Assembly (NCBI GenBank): GCA_037074615.1
Contig: CM073557.1
Location: forward strand, 9,192,501 to 9,256,500
Source: Leucaena leucocephala
Taxonomy: Eukaryota; Streptophyta; Magnoliopsida; Fabales; Fabaceae
Reading direction: 5' to 3'
Length of the DNA stretch: 64,000 bases
Below, piece by piece: positions 36,078 to 47,093 of this stretch (its first letter is position 1; each line of letters starts with the position of its first letter). The translations under genes and the position numbers were made by a program. Under the pieces are notes generated by a model. That model made no database searches, was not told the DNA's origin, and worked only from the letters and a program-made list of their open reading frames with translations.

Positions 36078-39000
36078 TATCATGTCCTTATTTTCAACCT
36101 CCATTATACTCATTTGAAAGTCATTGGAACCAATTACATAGCCTTTTGCCTTATAAACATGTATTTTCAAAGGAATTTCTCTCACATACTGTTCACATTA
36201 CTATTCATTTTGTAATTCTAGAACATGTACCATAATTTGAAAATTCATAATTAAATGTATACAAATAGAAATAGGGTGTTTCCAATTTCTAATGAAATAT
36301 ATTTCATTTATCTTTGAAAGAAAAATATAAAACTGAGGTTCCATTGTCCAAATGAAATTAGTTTATTCATTGAAAAACAATGTTCATTTGGTAAAATCTG
36401 GAAGTTCTAGTTTCTTTGCCTTAACTTCAAAAATTCATTTGTCTTTCATTAATTGTCCAAATGAACCTTGTTACCTATGGATTTAAAGCTCTAGACATGC
36501 TATTTAAGCTCACCAAAGTTTATGGAAAAACTCGTTCATTTACCATCTGGAATTAATGTTAGAACGTTATTGCATCCAGTTGCTTACTTTATCTCTATTC
36601 CAGATTTTAACTCCAACTTAGAAAACTCATAACAAATTGAATACTTAACCAATTGAGTCGTTCTTGGTGTCCATTTAAAATTCTGTATCTTAGCTATTAT
36701 TATACCAAATTTCAAGTTCAAACTCGTTGGCTGAGACATCATAATATTCTCACACAATTACAAAATCATACATCATACATCCATCATATCCTTCCATAGT
36801 AGCATGTAACTCATATAATTGATTATACAAGTTCAACTATCTATGTTTACTCTTTTTCCCTGTGAGGTTCTAGCACCTATGGCATAGTTATGCATATGGA
36901 AAGAATAAGATTTCATGGTAATCCCAATAGCACGGCATAAAAACTATAAGATCATGCATGATTAATTGGATGCTTAAGATGTTATCAAGAGATGAGAGCT
37001 ACTTCATAATAGTACATAAGCAAACTATAACATGCATATTGTCATGACATAAGTTGCAAGGAGTTACAATCATTCATACTTCATCATAACATGATGGCAT
37101 AATCTCAAGCTCAACCAAATACCATAATCAACAAGCAAACATACAATCAAGCATACATGAAACTATACTTAGGTATTCTTGCTACCTCTTAGTTATCCTT
37201 GTCAAAGTCTCCTTGATATGATTTATTTCCTTCACAAATTTCAAAATCTAGCCATTACAAAGCAACATCAATCTATAACTCAACTTGAACACAATACCAA
37301 GACTAGGTTTTCACTAGTTTCCATTCTTTATCTATTTTATGTTTCATACTTCCATATTTCCAAAATAAATTTGCATAGTTTATTCCCACACAATTTTTCA
37401 TGTAGAATCCAAATATGAAGCTAGAATTTCCAAACTCAAATCACATCATAAGATGCCATGCCAAACTAAAGCAAACCCTTGATTTTCCAAAAATTCACAT
37501 TTTGATATTAATGCTTCCAATACTTGTTCTCCTACTTTATCTCCACAAAATTTTCCATTTTAAACTCATTAGAAGCATCAAAATCATACAATTCCAACAT
37601 ATGAATAGTGACATGTACAGTATCAGCCATGAACACAAACTTCTAACTACATACATACTTGAATTCCCAAGCTTATACCACTTGATTTTAGCTTATTTAA
37701 GCTTGTCTAAACTATCCATAACATAAAACTCATATTCTAACCATATATGGATAGCACCTCCAAAAGCAACCACAAGGAAAATATGGCACAAAAACCCCTT
37801 AAAATCAAGAGCTAGCTTGCTAGAATAAAGCTCAAGATCAAGGGAGATTATTACCGTGCTTGTTGCTTCAAGTTGTATGCTTCTTTCTTGGTTGAATGGA
37901 AATTTTGCAAGAGTTTCCCTATGGTTTCCCAAAGCTTCCAAATCCAATCTGAATGAGGGGGATTTATAGTTAAATTTGGGTGGAAATTGAAAATTTATTT
38001 GGTTACTATTTGATCAAATGGTCCATATTCATTCTTGCACAAAATTGCCCTAGAAGCCATGCCTTTTGATGCCATGCATGACATCACACAAGGCCATGTT
38101 TGGCTAGAAAAAGTTAAATATACTGATAGGAAAAATTCTAGTCCAGTCCGGTACCGATTGGAGCAGTTTCACAAAAAGCATACTATTTTTTGTTCCTAAT
38201 TTTTATAATATTCCAGGATATGTATTCTATCCTGGAAACCAGTGTCTAGGTTCCTCATACCATTGAAATTGTTAGAATGTGTATTTATCTGCCATCCATC
38301 CCTTAAAAAATGATGAAAATACCCTTGGTATCCTTTCTTGCACTATATTAACTCTAAGGGCATAATTTTCATTTTACCTATCTTTGTACTGCATTAGGGC
38401 ATATGCTGGCTCTAAGTAATCCTACTTATACCATATGGGATGTTTCTAGCATATCCAGAATAACCAAAATGCCCTCTATCTATCACTAGTACAAGCTGGT
38501 CACATAGGGGCATTTTCGTAATTTTACACTTTTCCTAGGGTGCTCTGGACTCTAGCCCACTTACCTGTCCAGTCACCTGAGTGGGCTTATTGTGGTGCCA
38601 TTTAGGCCTTGGTATGGGCTCATTTCCTTTATGGCATAAATCCCAAGATATCTCACCCGACCATATTTATCAGGTATTTTATTCTAGTATAAAATCCCAT
38701 AACAATTTTATAGGAATCCTTTTTTGACTCTATCAATTTTATAAATTCTTATATTCAATATAGGAATTTACTATGAAGTTTCATATGATTCTGAGGTCTA
38801 AAAAATATTATAATAATTCCTTCTCATTTCAGGAATTTATTCAGTTAATCGGGACCTCTAATCAAAATTATGTGTTGCGTTAAACTGACTGGAATAATTT
38901 TTTCTATCTACTGGTAAAATTTGGGACTAATATGATTCTGGGCATTTTTTAGCCTTTTTTAGTTCAACTTTCTCATAATTACATTTAGATCCCTGACTTT

Positions 39001-39184
39001 TTGCTTAATTACATCTAGGTCCCTAAACTTTTGGCCTCTAACTTTTTCTAATTTTCGTTTAGGTCCCTCTCTTCCTTCAAGACTTATTTAACCTTTATTA
39101 TTTCTTCTGATTATCGTCATAATCCTTTTCAAACCTCTTTCCACAATCAGTATTATACAGATAGGGACAATTTAGGATATGACA
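36078..39184 (-). repeat. 3' LTR of D
   Basis: Minus strand TGTCATATCC at 39184, ending near 36078 where the terminal CA has mutated to TA; 3.1 kb. Small open frames (37179-37726, 37693-37947) recur in 52763-53762 because they lie in the paired LTR. Confidence 0.88.
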
Positions 39185-39201
39185 TTTTTACCCCCTTAAA
39201 A
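39185..39201 (-). other. Polypurine tract of D
   Basis: Minus strand TTTTAAGGGGGTAAAAA, immediately before the 3' LTR. Confidence 0.85.
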
Positions 39202-40059
39202 TAAATTTCGTCCTCGAAATTTAATTGTTACCTTAGTCAACAATCTTAGGTAGATATACTTGTCTTCTTTATGACTAAGGTTGGGGTATCTATCTCTTAT
39301 CTTCTATCTAAACATCTTAATAGAGTACCTTTCATGTCTGCAAATCTTCATATCTTTACTATTATTACCTTTCTCCCATTTTGAATCAACTCAATCAGAG
39401 TTGAACGCTACCTTATTTTGTTACTTGCTTACTTACTTTGCATCTATTTGCATATGGAATTATGAGTAGTGTCCATTTCTTTCATATCAAATTCTCTCGA
39501 ATACTGCTATATTCTGGAGTTTCTGCTAACTACTCATTATACTTCTTAGTCCAATCACTTATTATTCATCTGGGATCTAGCGGAGTTCTTTAAACATCCA
39601 CTAACATCACCTATTACTTTTGTATCATCGTACTTCTTTTCTTCTTATCATCTTTAATAACTCATCATAATATAGAGAGGATTTATGTCATTATTCTTTC
39701 TTTACTTTACTGCTAGATAGGAGCACATACTCTAACATGCATAATGCCTGGCCAACATATTGCCAGACTACATACCTGCCCATGAATGCAAAGCTCTAGC
39801 ATAAGAGCTTAAGCATTTTTTTCTTAATATGCAAGATAAAAGGAATAGGGGAGTCACTTTATCTTTGAATATGTGGCTATCTTACTTTTTTTAGATATCG
39901 TAAACTTCTTTTTCTTATCTTGCATACATCTATTTCTACTAATCCTCAAGAAATTTCTGAGGCAATTTTATCTTTAGCCTATATCTCCAATATCCTATTT
40001 ATTCATTTAGGAATATGAGATAGCTTATCATATCAGACTATTTTATATTACTAGGCTAT
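39202..40059 (-). other. Non-coding tail of D, left of copia
   Basis: No gene. Corresponds to the polypurine-side tail of B2 and B3, shortened. Open frame 39281-39469 is not conserved as a frame. Confidence 0.6.
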
Positions 40060-40064
40060 ATTCA
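40060..40064. repeat. Target-site duplication of copia, left copy (ATTCA)
   Basis: Identical to 49143-49147. The unoccupied equivalent is TGAAT (other strand) at 10138-10142 in B2. Confidence 0.95.
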
Positions 40065-40750
40065 TGTTGGAAATCGTGCCCTAGGGGCCAATCATTGTCT
40101 TATGAATATTATTGATTTATGAATTTATTAATTGAGTTATCATATTATTTTCATGTTTACTATGATGACCATCCTTGGATAATTCATGATATTATCCTAA
40201 ATGTCCCTGGTCGATCATCTATGTGGGAGCACAGATGAAATAAGACCAGTATGACTTTGAAGATGTATAGAGATATAAATCAAAGTCATAAGCACATGTA
40301 AGAGTACAGGGTGTTGGACCGACCCGCTATGAGAGAACTGCATGGGTAACGTCATAAGCTTCTCTCATATACAAACCATGTTAACATGCCCTTTGACCTG
40401 AGATCATCATGGATTCCTACATGACAAAACGCTCAGCTTTGACCTAGTCAAAAGTCACTTTTGACCGAGTGATCATAAAGACTATGTTCGGGCTTAGTGG
40501 TTTTTCATGCGGAGGAATGTGAATGGTCAAGATGGAATTTGTCCCTCACATTCGTGGAGAGATATTACTGGGCCCCTCGATGAGTGAGTCTGAGAAATGT
40601 ATGGCCATACTGTAATGGAAAGGTAGTTCCATTTCTATAGTCAGACTACTCAGGGATCGAGAAAGTAACAGTCAGGAATAGGAGGATGACATTATCCATG
40701 CCTCATCCATGACCAAAATTTCGCGTGACAGAAGGGACATGATATGGTTG

Positions 40751-40759
40751 TATAAAAGG
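40751..40759 (+). promoter_or_regulatory. Candidate TATA box 1
   Basis: TATAAAAGG, conserved at 47780-47788 and 60126-60134 in the other two LTRs. If used, the transcript leader inside the LTR would be over 1.1 kb and would include the minisatellite. Confidence 0.5.
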
Positions 40760-41051
40760 TTACATCGTTTATCGATCCTCATATGATTTGGGTAGTCGTT
40801 ATGTCTTGCTAGAGACCGCTTGCGACTTGTGGGCTAGTATAGCAAATGGCCCACTGCCAACTTCATATGGGCCTACAGAGTCGCACACAAAATAGCCCAA
40901 CACAAGCTATGATGTCCAGATTCATTAAATCTAAGACATGTCCAGATTCAATGAATGATCCAGGTGAGTGTATATATATTTATTTATATTTATATTTGTA
41001 TATATATAAATTCGTATATATATATATATTAAATATATATGAGATATATGA

Positions 41052-41301
41052 GATTTAATTTATAAGGATAAATTAAATCTCTATCATGTTTGAATTCGAA
41101 ATTCAAATTGATAGGATATCTCGTATAAGAGATATTTATAAGATTCAATTTATAAGGATAAATTAAATCCCTATCACGTTTGAATTCGAAATTCAAATTG
41201 ATAGGATATCTCATATAAGAGATATTTATAAGATTTAATTTTAAGGATAAATTAAATCCCTATCATGTTTGAATTTGAAATTCAAATTGATAGGATATCT
41301 C
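41052..41301 (+). repeat. 90-bp minisatellite, three units (5' LTR)
   Basis: Unit starts at 41052, 41142 and 41232; the last is partial. Each unit carries a perfect hairpin with 12-bp arms GATTTAATTTAT / ATAAATTAAATC around AAGG (worn in the last units), a second with arms TTTGAATT / AATTCAAA around CGA extended by CTATCA / TGATAG, and a third with arms ATATCTC / GAGATAT. Confidence 0.92.
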
Positions 41302-41515
41302 AAATTTGTTTTATGAGAATAAATCAAATATAGTTCAGTCTCATCTTTATTTAAAGTTAAATAAATAGGTAATTAAATCTGTGGGACGGATTTAATATTA
41401 TTTATTTAATTAGTTTCTTATAAAATTATACAAGATATGATATTGTATTATTTTCGGAATTAATATAAGATTAACTCCTAAAATCCTTTTCGGTTAGGGA
41501 AAACACAGAGCATCC

Positions 41516-41523
41516 TATATATC
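41516..41523 (+). promoter_or_regulatory. Candidate TATA box 2
   Basis: TATATATC within CATCCTATATATCT, conserved in all three LTR copies, at about LTR position 1450. The BARE-1 element is known to use two TATA boxes; this one would give a leader of about 400 nt to the LTR end. Confidence 0.5.
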
Positions 41524-41937
41524 TAATATTAGGAGCTACGTTTAGAAAGAGACACACACATAGAACACAGAAAGGCCGAAGGGGACTCTGCAAAAGGTTT
41601 GCAGATAAGAAACTGCTGAAATAGAGACGGAGAGGACGAACTCTTGAGAAAGCCCTGGAGGGACAAGAGACGCTAGCACGTCGTTCGTGGTTGAAAAGCT
41701 GTTCGTGTCGATACCAGTAGAGGAAGCCGACCTGAGTCGTCGACTTCTTGTGATCAGAAAGGGAGCACGAGGCGCAGAGAGAAGCTATGAACATCGTGAC
41801 CGAAAGCTGTGGAAATCGCTGAGACACACTGAGGGTAATGCTTCTTCCCACTTGACTTAAACACATACGGTAGATCCTGGCAAGGAATGAAAACTTTTTA
41901 AGATAATTTCCGCTGCGTGTCTTTCAATTCCTTACAG

Positions 41938-41949
41938 TGGTATCAGAGC
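41938..41949 (+). other. Copia primer-binding site (initiator Met tRNA)
   Basis: TGGTATCAGAGC, perfect match to the classical plant copia site, one base after the LTR end. Confidence 0.95.
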
Positions 41950-43095
41950 CATGCCATTTTGTGTTTAAGTTAGGCTTGATTGTTGATTTATATGATATAT
42001 GTTAGTAGTAGCTGATCATATAATAAGCGTTGTATGTGTGACATATATGGAATCCGTGTTGTGTATGACATAAAAGGAATCTAAAAGGAAATTGAAATCG
42101 GTGGTGATGCTTTTTGATTTGATCAATTCGCATAGATGGGGTCTAAGAAAACTGAATTTGAATTGTGAAAATCGAATTCAGATTCGTGATTATTTATGAA
42201 TAGGTAGCGGGACCGCCGTAGCTACCTATTCGTAGCGTAACATAACCGTAACATATGTTACTTTGTGAATGTTTTAGATTTGAAACATTAATTGCCCTTC
42301 GATTAGATCTGAATATTGATTCTTGAATGTTTGGGTATGGTGAACAATATGGCTCTAGATTGCAAGTGTTGTAATTTTTAAATACGGCCTGCATGTCGTG
42401 CCTTCCTCTATATACTCTCAATGTACCTTCTCCTCTCATCTCACTCCCCTCGAATGTTAAAAGAGGTTTCTATATGTAATTTCTCTTTTCTTACTAGAGA
42501 GCTCCTCTCATTGGCTTGAGGGGACTTAGGATAGGTGAGCCATATTGTATCACGTTTAGATTATGCATATTATGATTATATCAGTGCATGCATATTACTT
42601 GTATGAGATACGAACTGAGAAACATGCGTTTTATAAACCAGATAGTTAAATTAGGCCCTCTAAAAGAAATCTTAAGTCATAATGCTGTCAATTTATGAAC
42701 ACTTGTCAAAACCTTCATCGCTCAATTGTGGACTCCACCAAAGTGGGTGCTTTTGAGTTATCTTGGGGAGATAAGCAAGAGTAATGGTGCTACTCTCACA
42801 TGTTTATTATTGTTTGACTTAATTGAGATTAACAAAACGGTTTTGGGTCTCAAAGCATTAGATGGGATTAAAAACATGACAGATCATATGATGATAGAAT
42901 CCCATAAACATCTAAGAGTTACATTTGATGTAATTGGTAAAGGTGTTACCTACCTAAATAACTTAATTTAAGCGTCCTGCCAAAGCGGACTTAAGTTTGA
43001 GCCAAATATGGATCTTAGCCCACTAACTATTGCATTGAGAGTTGTTTATTTAGTGGGAGATTGCTAATTGAATTGCATATTTTAATTGTAGAATC
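41950..43095 (+). other. Copia untranslated leader
   Basis: About 1.15 kb between primer site and Gag start. It contains an 81-codon open frame at 42726-42971 (starts MWTPPKWVLL) that resembles nothing I know, and several short upstream ATGs. Packaging and dimerisation signals would be expected here but cannot be located by eye. Confidence 0.7.
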
Positions 43096-46000
43096 ATGAC
43101 GACTAGTAATAATGCTACATTATCGCTGCGATCTGTCCTTGAGAAGGACAAACTCAATGGGACAAACTTTCTTGACTGGTTTAGGAACTTGAGAATTGTT
43201 CTCAAGCAGGAAAGAAAGGCGCATGTCCTAGATCAACCCATTCCTGAGGAGCCAGCCGCCAATGCTCCTAGAGCTCAGAGAGATGCTTATACGAAGCATA
43301 AGGAAGACTCTGTCGATGTGGGATGCTTAATGCTAGCCACCATGGTTCCAGAGCTCCAAAGAGATCTCGAACACATGGAGGCTTATGAGATGATTGTGCA
43401 TCTCAAGGAAATGTTCCAGCAACAGGCAAGGCAAGAGAGGTATGAGACCACTAAGGCCTTACATTCCTGCAAGATGGCTGAAGGTGCATCAGTCAGTACT
43501 CATGTCTTAAAGATGAAGGGGTACATTGATCACCTTGAGAGGCTTGGATTTCCCATGAGCCAGGAGTTAGCTACGGATTTGATCTTGAACTCACTCCTGG
43601 AAAGTTATGACCAGTTTGTCATGAACTGCAACATGAACAACATGGAGAAATCTATTTCTGAACTGCATGGGATGCTTAAAACTGCTGAGTCGAGTCTTAA
43701 GAAGAAACCCAGTAGTGTTTTGATGGTTCAGAAAGGAAAGGGTACGAAAAAGAAAGGCAAAGGCAAGGGGAAGGGTCATGGCTCATCAGGTAAGACCAAA
43801 GAGTCAGGCAAACCCGAAACCAAGCCTGCACCAAAGAAGGCAAAGCCTCCGAAGGAAGGAGTCTGCTTCTTCTGCAATGAACCGGGTCATTGGAAGAGGA
43901 ATTGCAAACTCTACCTCGAAGATCTGAAAAAGAACAAGAAGGATAGCGGGGCTATCGCTTCAGGTATTTATGTTATAGACGTTCATCTTTCTACTTCCAC
44001 CTCATGGGTATTAGATACTGCATGTGGTTCTCACATTTGTACAAATGTGCAGGGACTAAAGGACAGTAGGAAGCTGAAAAAGGGCGAGGTTGACCTACGA
44101 GTTGGAAACAGAGCAAGGGTTGCTGCGTTAGCTATAGGCACTTATGAATTAGTTCTGCCCACTGGGCTTTTGTTAGTTTTGAACAATTGCTATTATGTTC
44201 CTGCTTTAAGTAGTAACATTATTTCACTTTCTTATTTGGATAAGGAAGGTTTCACTTCCATTGCTGGGAATAGTAGATGTTCTATTTATCGTAATGATGT
44301 TTTCTATGCTCATGGTGATTTGCATGTTGATCATTACATATTAAATTTGGAGCAACCCAATCATGGAAATATCTATAACATAACCGCCAAAAGGGTCAAA
44401 CCAAACGATTTGAATCCCACATACCTCTGGCACTGTCGTCTGGGCCACATAAATGAGAAACGCATTTCCAAACTCCATCAAGATGGATTTCTAAACTCAT
44501 TTGATTTTGAATCATATGACACTTGCGAGTCTTGCTTGTTAGGAAAGATGACAAAGTCACCTTTCACTGGGCACAGTGAGAGGGCCACTGATTTATTGGG
44601 CCTCATACATACAGATGTGTGTGGACCGATGAACACAAATGCCAGAGGAGGTTATTCGTACTTCATAACATTTATAGATGATTTCAGCAGATATGGGTAC
44701 ATCTATCTGATGAAACATAAATCTGAATCTTTTGAAAAGTTCAAAATATTTCAAAATGAAGTACAAAACCAGCTTGGCAAAACAATTAAAGCCCTTCAAT
44801 CTGATCGGGGTGGTGAATATTTGAGCCAAGAGTTCATAGATCATCTTAGGAGTTGTGGGATACTCTCACAATTGACTCCTCCAGGGACACCACAATGGAA
44901 TGGCGTTTCTGAACGGAGGAATCGAACACTATTAGATATGGTTCGATCCATGCTGAGTCTAACAGATCTTCCGCCCTCCTTTTGGGGCCATGCCCTAGAG
45001 ACAGTTGCATTCACACTCAATCGTGTTCCATCTAAGGCAATCGAAAAGACTCCGTATGAGATATGGACTGGGAGGACGCCTAGTTTGTCTTTCCTCAAGA
45101 TTTGGGGATGCGAGGTCTATGTTAAGCAACAAGCCTCAGACAAATTAGCGCCCAAATCCTCAAAATGCCTTTTTGTGGGATATCCTAAGGAAACCAAGGG
45201 ATATTACGTCTACAACCCTGCTGATAACAAAGTGTTTGTTGTCAGAAATGGTATCTTTCTTGAACGAGAATTTATCTCTAAAAGAACCAGTGGGAGTAAG
45301 GTACAACTCGAAGAAGTTCGAGAGCTACAAGACACCACAGAACTGTAGATGGAAAATAGAGAAGACTCACAACAAGTTGTTGAGACTCCTCAAGTCACGC
45401 AAGGTCCACGTAAATCTAATAGGATACTACTTCAGCCTCAGAGATATGGATTTCTGATTTCTAATAGTCGTGATGTGTTGCTCATTGAGCATAATGAGCT
45501 GACTACCTATCGAGAAGCTATAGTGGGACCAAACTCTGAAAAATGGCTTAGTGCCATGAAGTCTGAGATGCAATCCATGTACGACAATCAGGTTTGGACC
45601 TTAGTTGATCCGCCTTAAGGTGTAAAAACCGTCGGGTGCAAGTGGGTTTTCAAAGAGAAAACTGACATGGATGGCAATGTAAATGTCTTCAAGGCACGAC
45701 TGGTTGCAAAAGGTTTTACTCAAACTCATGGTGTGGACTATGATGAGACCTTTTCCCCAGTAGCAATGGCCAAATCAATCAGAATCCTTTTTGCTATTGC
45801 AGCATATTATGACTATGAAATATGGCAGATGGACGTCAAGACAGCCTTCCTTAATGGAAAGCTCCTTGAGGATGTGTACATGACACAACCTGAAGGGTTT
45901 GTGCGTTTCGAGGACTCTGGTAAAGTGTGCAAGCTTCAAAGGTCTATTTATGGACTGAAGCAAGCCTCTCAGAGTTGGAATCATCGTTTTGATGAAGTAA

Positions 46001-47079
46001 CCAAAGAGTTTGGATTTCTTCAAAACATTGATGAACCTTGTGTGTACAAGAAGGTTAGTGGGAGCACAGTTGTGTTTTTGGTACTCTATGTCGATGACAT
46101 CCTACTTATTGGGAATGATATTCCTACCTTGCAGATTGTCAAGTCTTGGTTAGGAAAGTCTTTCTCGATGAAAGACTTGGGTGAAGCCACCTACATCCTA
46201 GGAATCAGGATCTATAGAGATAGATCTAAAAGACTTCTAGGACTCAATCAGAGTACATACATAGACAAAATACTGCATAGGTTCAGTATGCACGAATCAA
46301 AGAGGGGTTTCATACCCATGTCTCATGGTACTCACCTCAGCAAAGATCTGTGTCCTAGTACATCTGATCAGCAAGGTCGCATGAGTAAGGTTCCATATGC
46401 CTCGGCCATAGGATCTATCATGTACGCCATGTTATGTACTCGACCGGATGTCTCGTTTGCCTTAAGTATGACTAGCAGATACCAACAGGACCCTGGTGAG
46501 GGCCATTGGACTGCTGTCAAGAATATCCTTAAGTACTTAAGAAGGACTAAGGACTTATTCTTGGTCTATGGTGGATTGGATGATGAGCTCTGTGTAACTG
46601 GTTACACAGATGCGAGTTTCCAAACTGACCAGGACGACCAAAAATCGCAGTTTGGATACATATTCCTCCTCAATAATGGAGCAGTAAGCTGGAAGAGCTC
46701 TAAGCAGGGCACTGTAGCAGATTCTGCAATGGAAGCTGAGTATATAGCAGCATCTGATGCAGCTAAGGAAGCCGTTTGGATCAGGAAGTTCATCACAGAA
46801 CTAGGGGTGATACCTACCATCTCAGATCCAATAACTTTGCTCTGTGACAATAGCGGTGCTATTGCACAGGCCAAAGAGCCTAGGTCACATCAAAGGACCA
46901 AGCATATACTCAGGCGATTTCATCTCATCAGAGAAATCAACGATAGAGGTGATATAAAAATATGTAAAGTAGCAGGAGAAGATAATGTTGCTGATCCTCT
47001 AACAAAGCCGCTTGTGCAGGCAAAGCATGAGCGTCATGTTAGGTCAATGGGAATTAGTCAAATTAATGATTGTACCTAG
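43096..47079 (+). pseudogene. Copia Gag-PR-IN-RT-RNaseH polyprotein, two in-frame stops
   Basis: One frame of 1,327 codons with no frameshift. Gag: NGTNFLDWFRNLRIVLKQER near residue 21, zinc knuckle C257-X2-C260-X4-H265-X4-C270 after a Lys-rich linker. Protease: WVLDTACGSHIC at 304-315; the usual DTG/DSG is DTA here. Integrase: zinc-binding H446, H451, C477, C480; catalytic D507, D570 and E606 with exactly 35 residues between the last two; CLFVGYP near 691. Stop 1 is TAG at 45346-45348, in the linker between integrase and RT. Stop 2 is TAA at 45616-45618, in the first conserved block of RT. After 45667: RT with KARLVAKGFTQ, QMDVKTAFLNG, YGLKQA and LYVDDILL; RNase H with TDAS, MEAEY and LCDNSGA; end ADPLTKPL. 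The ATG at 43096 is chosen because Gag homology starts right behind it. Full-length translation is impossible without suppression of both stops. Confidence 0.95.
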
Positions 47080-47082
47080 TGC

Positions 47083-47093
47083 AAGTGGGAGGT
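47083..47093 (+). other. Copia polypurine tract
   Basis: AAGTGGGAGGT immediately before the 3' LTR, just after the polyprotein stop. Confidence 0.85.

Larger units (their letters stand above)
40065..41936 (+). repeat. Copia 5' LTR (1,872 bp)
   Basis: Starts TGTTGGAAATCG, ends CCTTACA. Contains a good TATA box at 40751, an AT-rich stretch at 40970-41050, the three-unit 90-bp minisatellite, a second TATA-like site at 41516 and a GC-richer R-U5 end. It is 177 bp shorter than the 3' LTR, almost all due to two fewer 90-bp units. Confidence 0.95.

Noticed and set aside
40970..41050. AT-rich TATATATA stretch as a microsatellite of its own or a matrix-attachment site
   Set aside because: Present in all three copia LTRs as part of the LTR; no further signal supports a separate function.
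41029..41214. 61-codon minus-strand frame in the 5' LTR
   Set aside because: Same minisatellite artefact.
41471..41866. 131-codon open frame on the minus strand of the copia 5' LTR, with 107- and 116-codon versions in the other two LTRs (48749-49072, 60804-61154)
   Set aside because: It lies antisense in the GC-richer R-U5 part; a one-base deletion in the 3' LTR shifts it, and the conservation is explained by LTR identity. No recognisable domain.
43591..43779. Minus-strand frames within the copia polyprotein (also 44593-44844, 44841-45098, 45775-46023, 46602-46874)
   Set aside because: Shadows of a well-supported sense reading frame.
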